This document shows, in pieces, positions 63,501-64,000 of a DNA stretch of 64,000 nt. The DNA comes from Halanaerobiaceae bacterium ANBcell28. GTDB taxonomy: Bacteria > Bacillota > Halanaerobiia > Halanaerobiales > DTU029. The position numbers were made by a program, and so were the translations under genes. Within the stretch, counting starts at the first letter, position 1, and each line of letters opens with the position of its first letter. Location of the stretch: NCBI GenBank assembly GCA_037623315.1, contig JBBJJH010000003.1, positions 62,001 through 126,000 of the forward strand. Reading direction: 5' to 3'. The notes under the pieces were generated by a model. The model had not been told where the DNA came from and made no database searches. It saw only the letters and a program-made list of their open reading frames with translations.

Positions 63501-63680
63501 ATCATCTAAAGCCAGATATATATTAATATCACTGGAATTTTCATACTCTTCTTTTATGTCTTCCTCAGTATAAACAGTATCACCACCACCCCAGTTGCTG
63601 TTACTCAAATTCCACATCTCAGCAAGTGAATCTGCATATTCAGGACTATATTCAACAATTTTGATATCCAATTTCATCAC
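60507..63680 (-). CDS. GNAT acetyltransferase fused to a large beta-rich glycosidase-like region
   Basis: 1057 aa. Residues 1-155 are a GNAT domain (VRPDYHGKKIGKALVLKTV acetyl-CoA loop, LYTWPGNTKAVPLYKKCGF). The remaining 900 residues have no recognised enzyme motif. They look like serial beta-sandwich domains, with an extracellular-style NEW3-like region (about 230-430). The C-terminal part, including LYPKAGAKSWWNPWFGGIS, HPGGLQNVSR and YNDYHINIDKT, recalls the galactose-mutarotase-like supersandwich of some carbohydrate enzymes. No signal peptide, so probably cytoplasmic. Its TAA lies within the right end of the IS605-like element, so the C-terminus may have been defined by that insertion. 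Confidence 0.75.
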   Translation of the reverse strand: MMKLDIKIVEYSPEYADSLAEMWNLSNSNWGGGDTVYTEEDIKEEYENSSDINIYLALDDETVVGFCSFSEYEEDEGALYIPLLNVRPDYHGKKIGKALVLKTVERSIEMEWPRLDLYTWPGNTKAVPLYKKCGFFWEKRDDETHLMNFIPTVLNTEAVKEYFETIDWYNDSNRTIEIEADGSKEDDYGFYQYSWEKEEESLKMGFDRRGRGIRMIETNDYRIESKIQKQVLPFNNRYEIEYHLENKSSRNLEITLEGIDNKNIKYDFKKTLQVKDKEILKAKFYLGEIEKEQDHWRTHPVVETNISINGKKAVFKTGIEPKFPVNLNMNLKDSVNQRNIESLAYLELENAYEQAISLEFEIPVNDEVVFCDNIIKKELKAKEKVSIPINYIIKEYNLYSEDIHFKIKKDHEEVTFKRKLTTIFNGRGRRLSGESEKEWFITNGKYKLIFDKNDNEISFQKYHSDYYGAFILYPSIGLPFTTEFSQKKAEKVDFISRDNDAIKMEVLYRSEKTKGIDMQLIIELYSDGLIKYYMKLKNTQDKKSKEINTRYGIYFQLKNAVMPYADKIIELKTTEDMNLDNWNVDKLDENWILTDHYGDKYGLMWSGDLKVKHQEWHFGFEDNLGEIEAGSTIKTKPIYLALDTFRDWFELREFATRSKELNSNAELIKENNNPDYRTEESIAIEINQGNPIISDDFSLKINRYKKANIYGVIKVESDNNLIESYEKELSKEEEDRQIELQVKMNKVSEEEKKENSHQGIEVIDTELDLSSMVVKRKKLVFIKDNSISIDKKIEDIKGDKTYTFSNGTIQMKAAENYGPALYSLSYKGKEWLDSLYPKAGAKSWWNPWFGGISTHPGGLQNVSRAEAKQNFDFAELEDNKGNNWQGISIELDLEDNKDFRGLAYKQYYLTLPSLPLLLLTTEVIQNTGKHYNNKGFNTEVFVKATEDLKDSYFNHRRKDGEIIKYRAGYNDYHINIDKTVLFASENDKTYLQAFQSGYHSSWGFMNLDVLAVNIENYLSIKDGSKIFTAPAFLFFTDTFYQENILEDLKNIRFKCFT

Positions 63681-64000
63681 ACTCTCTTCTCATGTTCTTG
63701 CTTCCCTATAAAACTGCTATATTTTTATGACTTCTAATTTGTAAGATAAAATTAGAATTTCAATTCTAATTCAAATAAAAAAACTACAGGTAATAAGCTG
63801 TAGCTTCTGAAATATATTGCTATATTCAATAGTGAATATATACATATAAATAAAAGCCACAGGTATCACAACCTATGGCCTTATAAGTCATAAAAATAAC
63901 TCAAATATATTTAAGTATTAGCAAGCATTATAGGGGCAGGTCGCAAATTGATTTTTACTTTTTAAATTCTTTACTTTATCACTTAGAATAATCATCACTA
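63681..64000. other. Intergenic region with palindrome and two minus-strand terminators
   Basis: 320 bp without a gene. A perfect palindrome ATTAGAATT-TC-AATTCTAAT (63751-63770) upstream of the GNAT-fusion gene could be an operator. Two hairpins, CTACAG/CTGTAG (63784-63803) and GGCCATAGGT/ACCTGTGGC (63855-63882), are each followed on the minus strand by T-rich runs. They look like terminators of a minus-strand gene lying beyond 64000. Confidence 0.55.

Noticed and set aside
1-64000. tRNA or rRNA genes
   Set aside because: No cloverleaf with TTCGA-type arm and CCA-end context, and no rRNA-like conserved stretch, was seen by eye in the intergenic gaps; a tRNAscan run would be decisive.

Overview
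This window is AT-rich DNA from an anaerobic, endospore-forming, probably diderm Firmicute. The best guess is a Halanaerobiales-type halophile; this is inferred from gene content, since no rRNA gene is present. Supporting genes are a trimeric [FeFe]-hydrogenase (HydABC), a solitary Ni-CO dehydrogenase (CooS), dipicolinate synthase subunit B, a YjcZ-like small sporulation protein, a flagellin and a T-box-controlled glycyl-tRNA synthetase. No tRNA, rRNA or CRISPR array was seen.

Layout. 1-4.3 kb: the 3' part of a DUF11-like surface protein, the translational GTPase TypA and two small hypothetical genes. 4.3-9.4 kb (minus): hydC-hydB-hydA, a 1-Cys peroxiredoxin with a possible PerR box, and a TSCPD protein. 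9.7-12.7 kb: a polyferredoxin-like membrane protein, a ZIP transporter, and a CPA2 antiporter behind a fluoride riboswitch with a terminator switch. 12.9-18.2 kb: a giant chimeric flagellin, YgiQ and a 33-residue spore-type peptide. 18.3-20.5 kb: CooS, with its Shine-Dalgarno inside a hairpin.

20.6-42.3 kb (minus): a 22-kb accessory cluster and the most interesting part of the window. In transcription order it encodes a large sheath-like protein, a small Hcp-like tube candidate, two unknown (baseplate-like?) proteins, an Hsp70-like ATPase, another unknown protein, a J-domain protein apparently using a rare AUC start, two FHA proteins and an active-looking PP2C phosphatase. A terminator follows, then duplicated YD-repeat lipoproteins, a truncated and a full-length copy of a putative effector, a DUF4280 PAAR-like tip protein, a degenerate PP2C with a TPR array, and a Ser/Thr kinase. 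My reading is a contractile-injection (T6SS-like) apparatus under threonine-phosphorylation control, with a recombining cargo module. Only the PAAR-like, FHA, kinase, PP2C, Hsp70 and J-domain assignments rest on clear motifs; sheath, tube and effector are inferred.

42.7-64 kb: mostly housekeeping. An iron alcohol dehydrogenase and a DegV protein come first, then a CAP-domain lipoprotein, T-box-glyQS, a DUF6485 mini-protein and a DUF402 protein. These are followed by a pirin, a LeuA/CimA-type synthase, an orphan N6-adenine methylase coupled to dpaB, and the znuC-znuB-zur operon with a 7-1-7 palindromic operator. Next are the MnmL/MnmM-type tRNA-modification pair and an ABC-2 exporter. A small non-autonomous IS200/IS605-like element abuts a 1057-residue GNAT fusion protein. 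A deletion derivative of the same element lies upstream of the hydrogenase operon.
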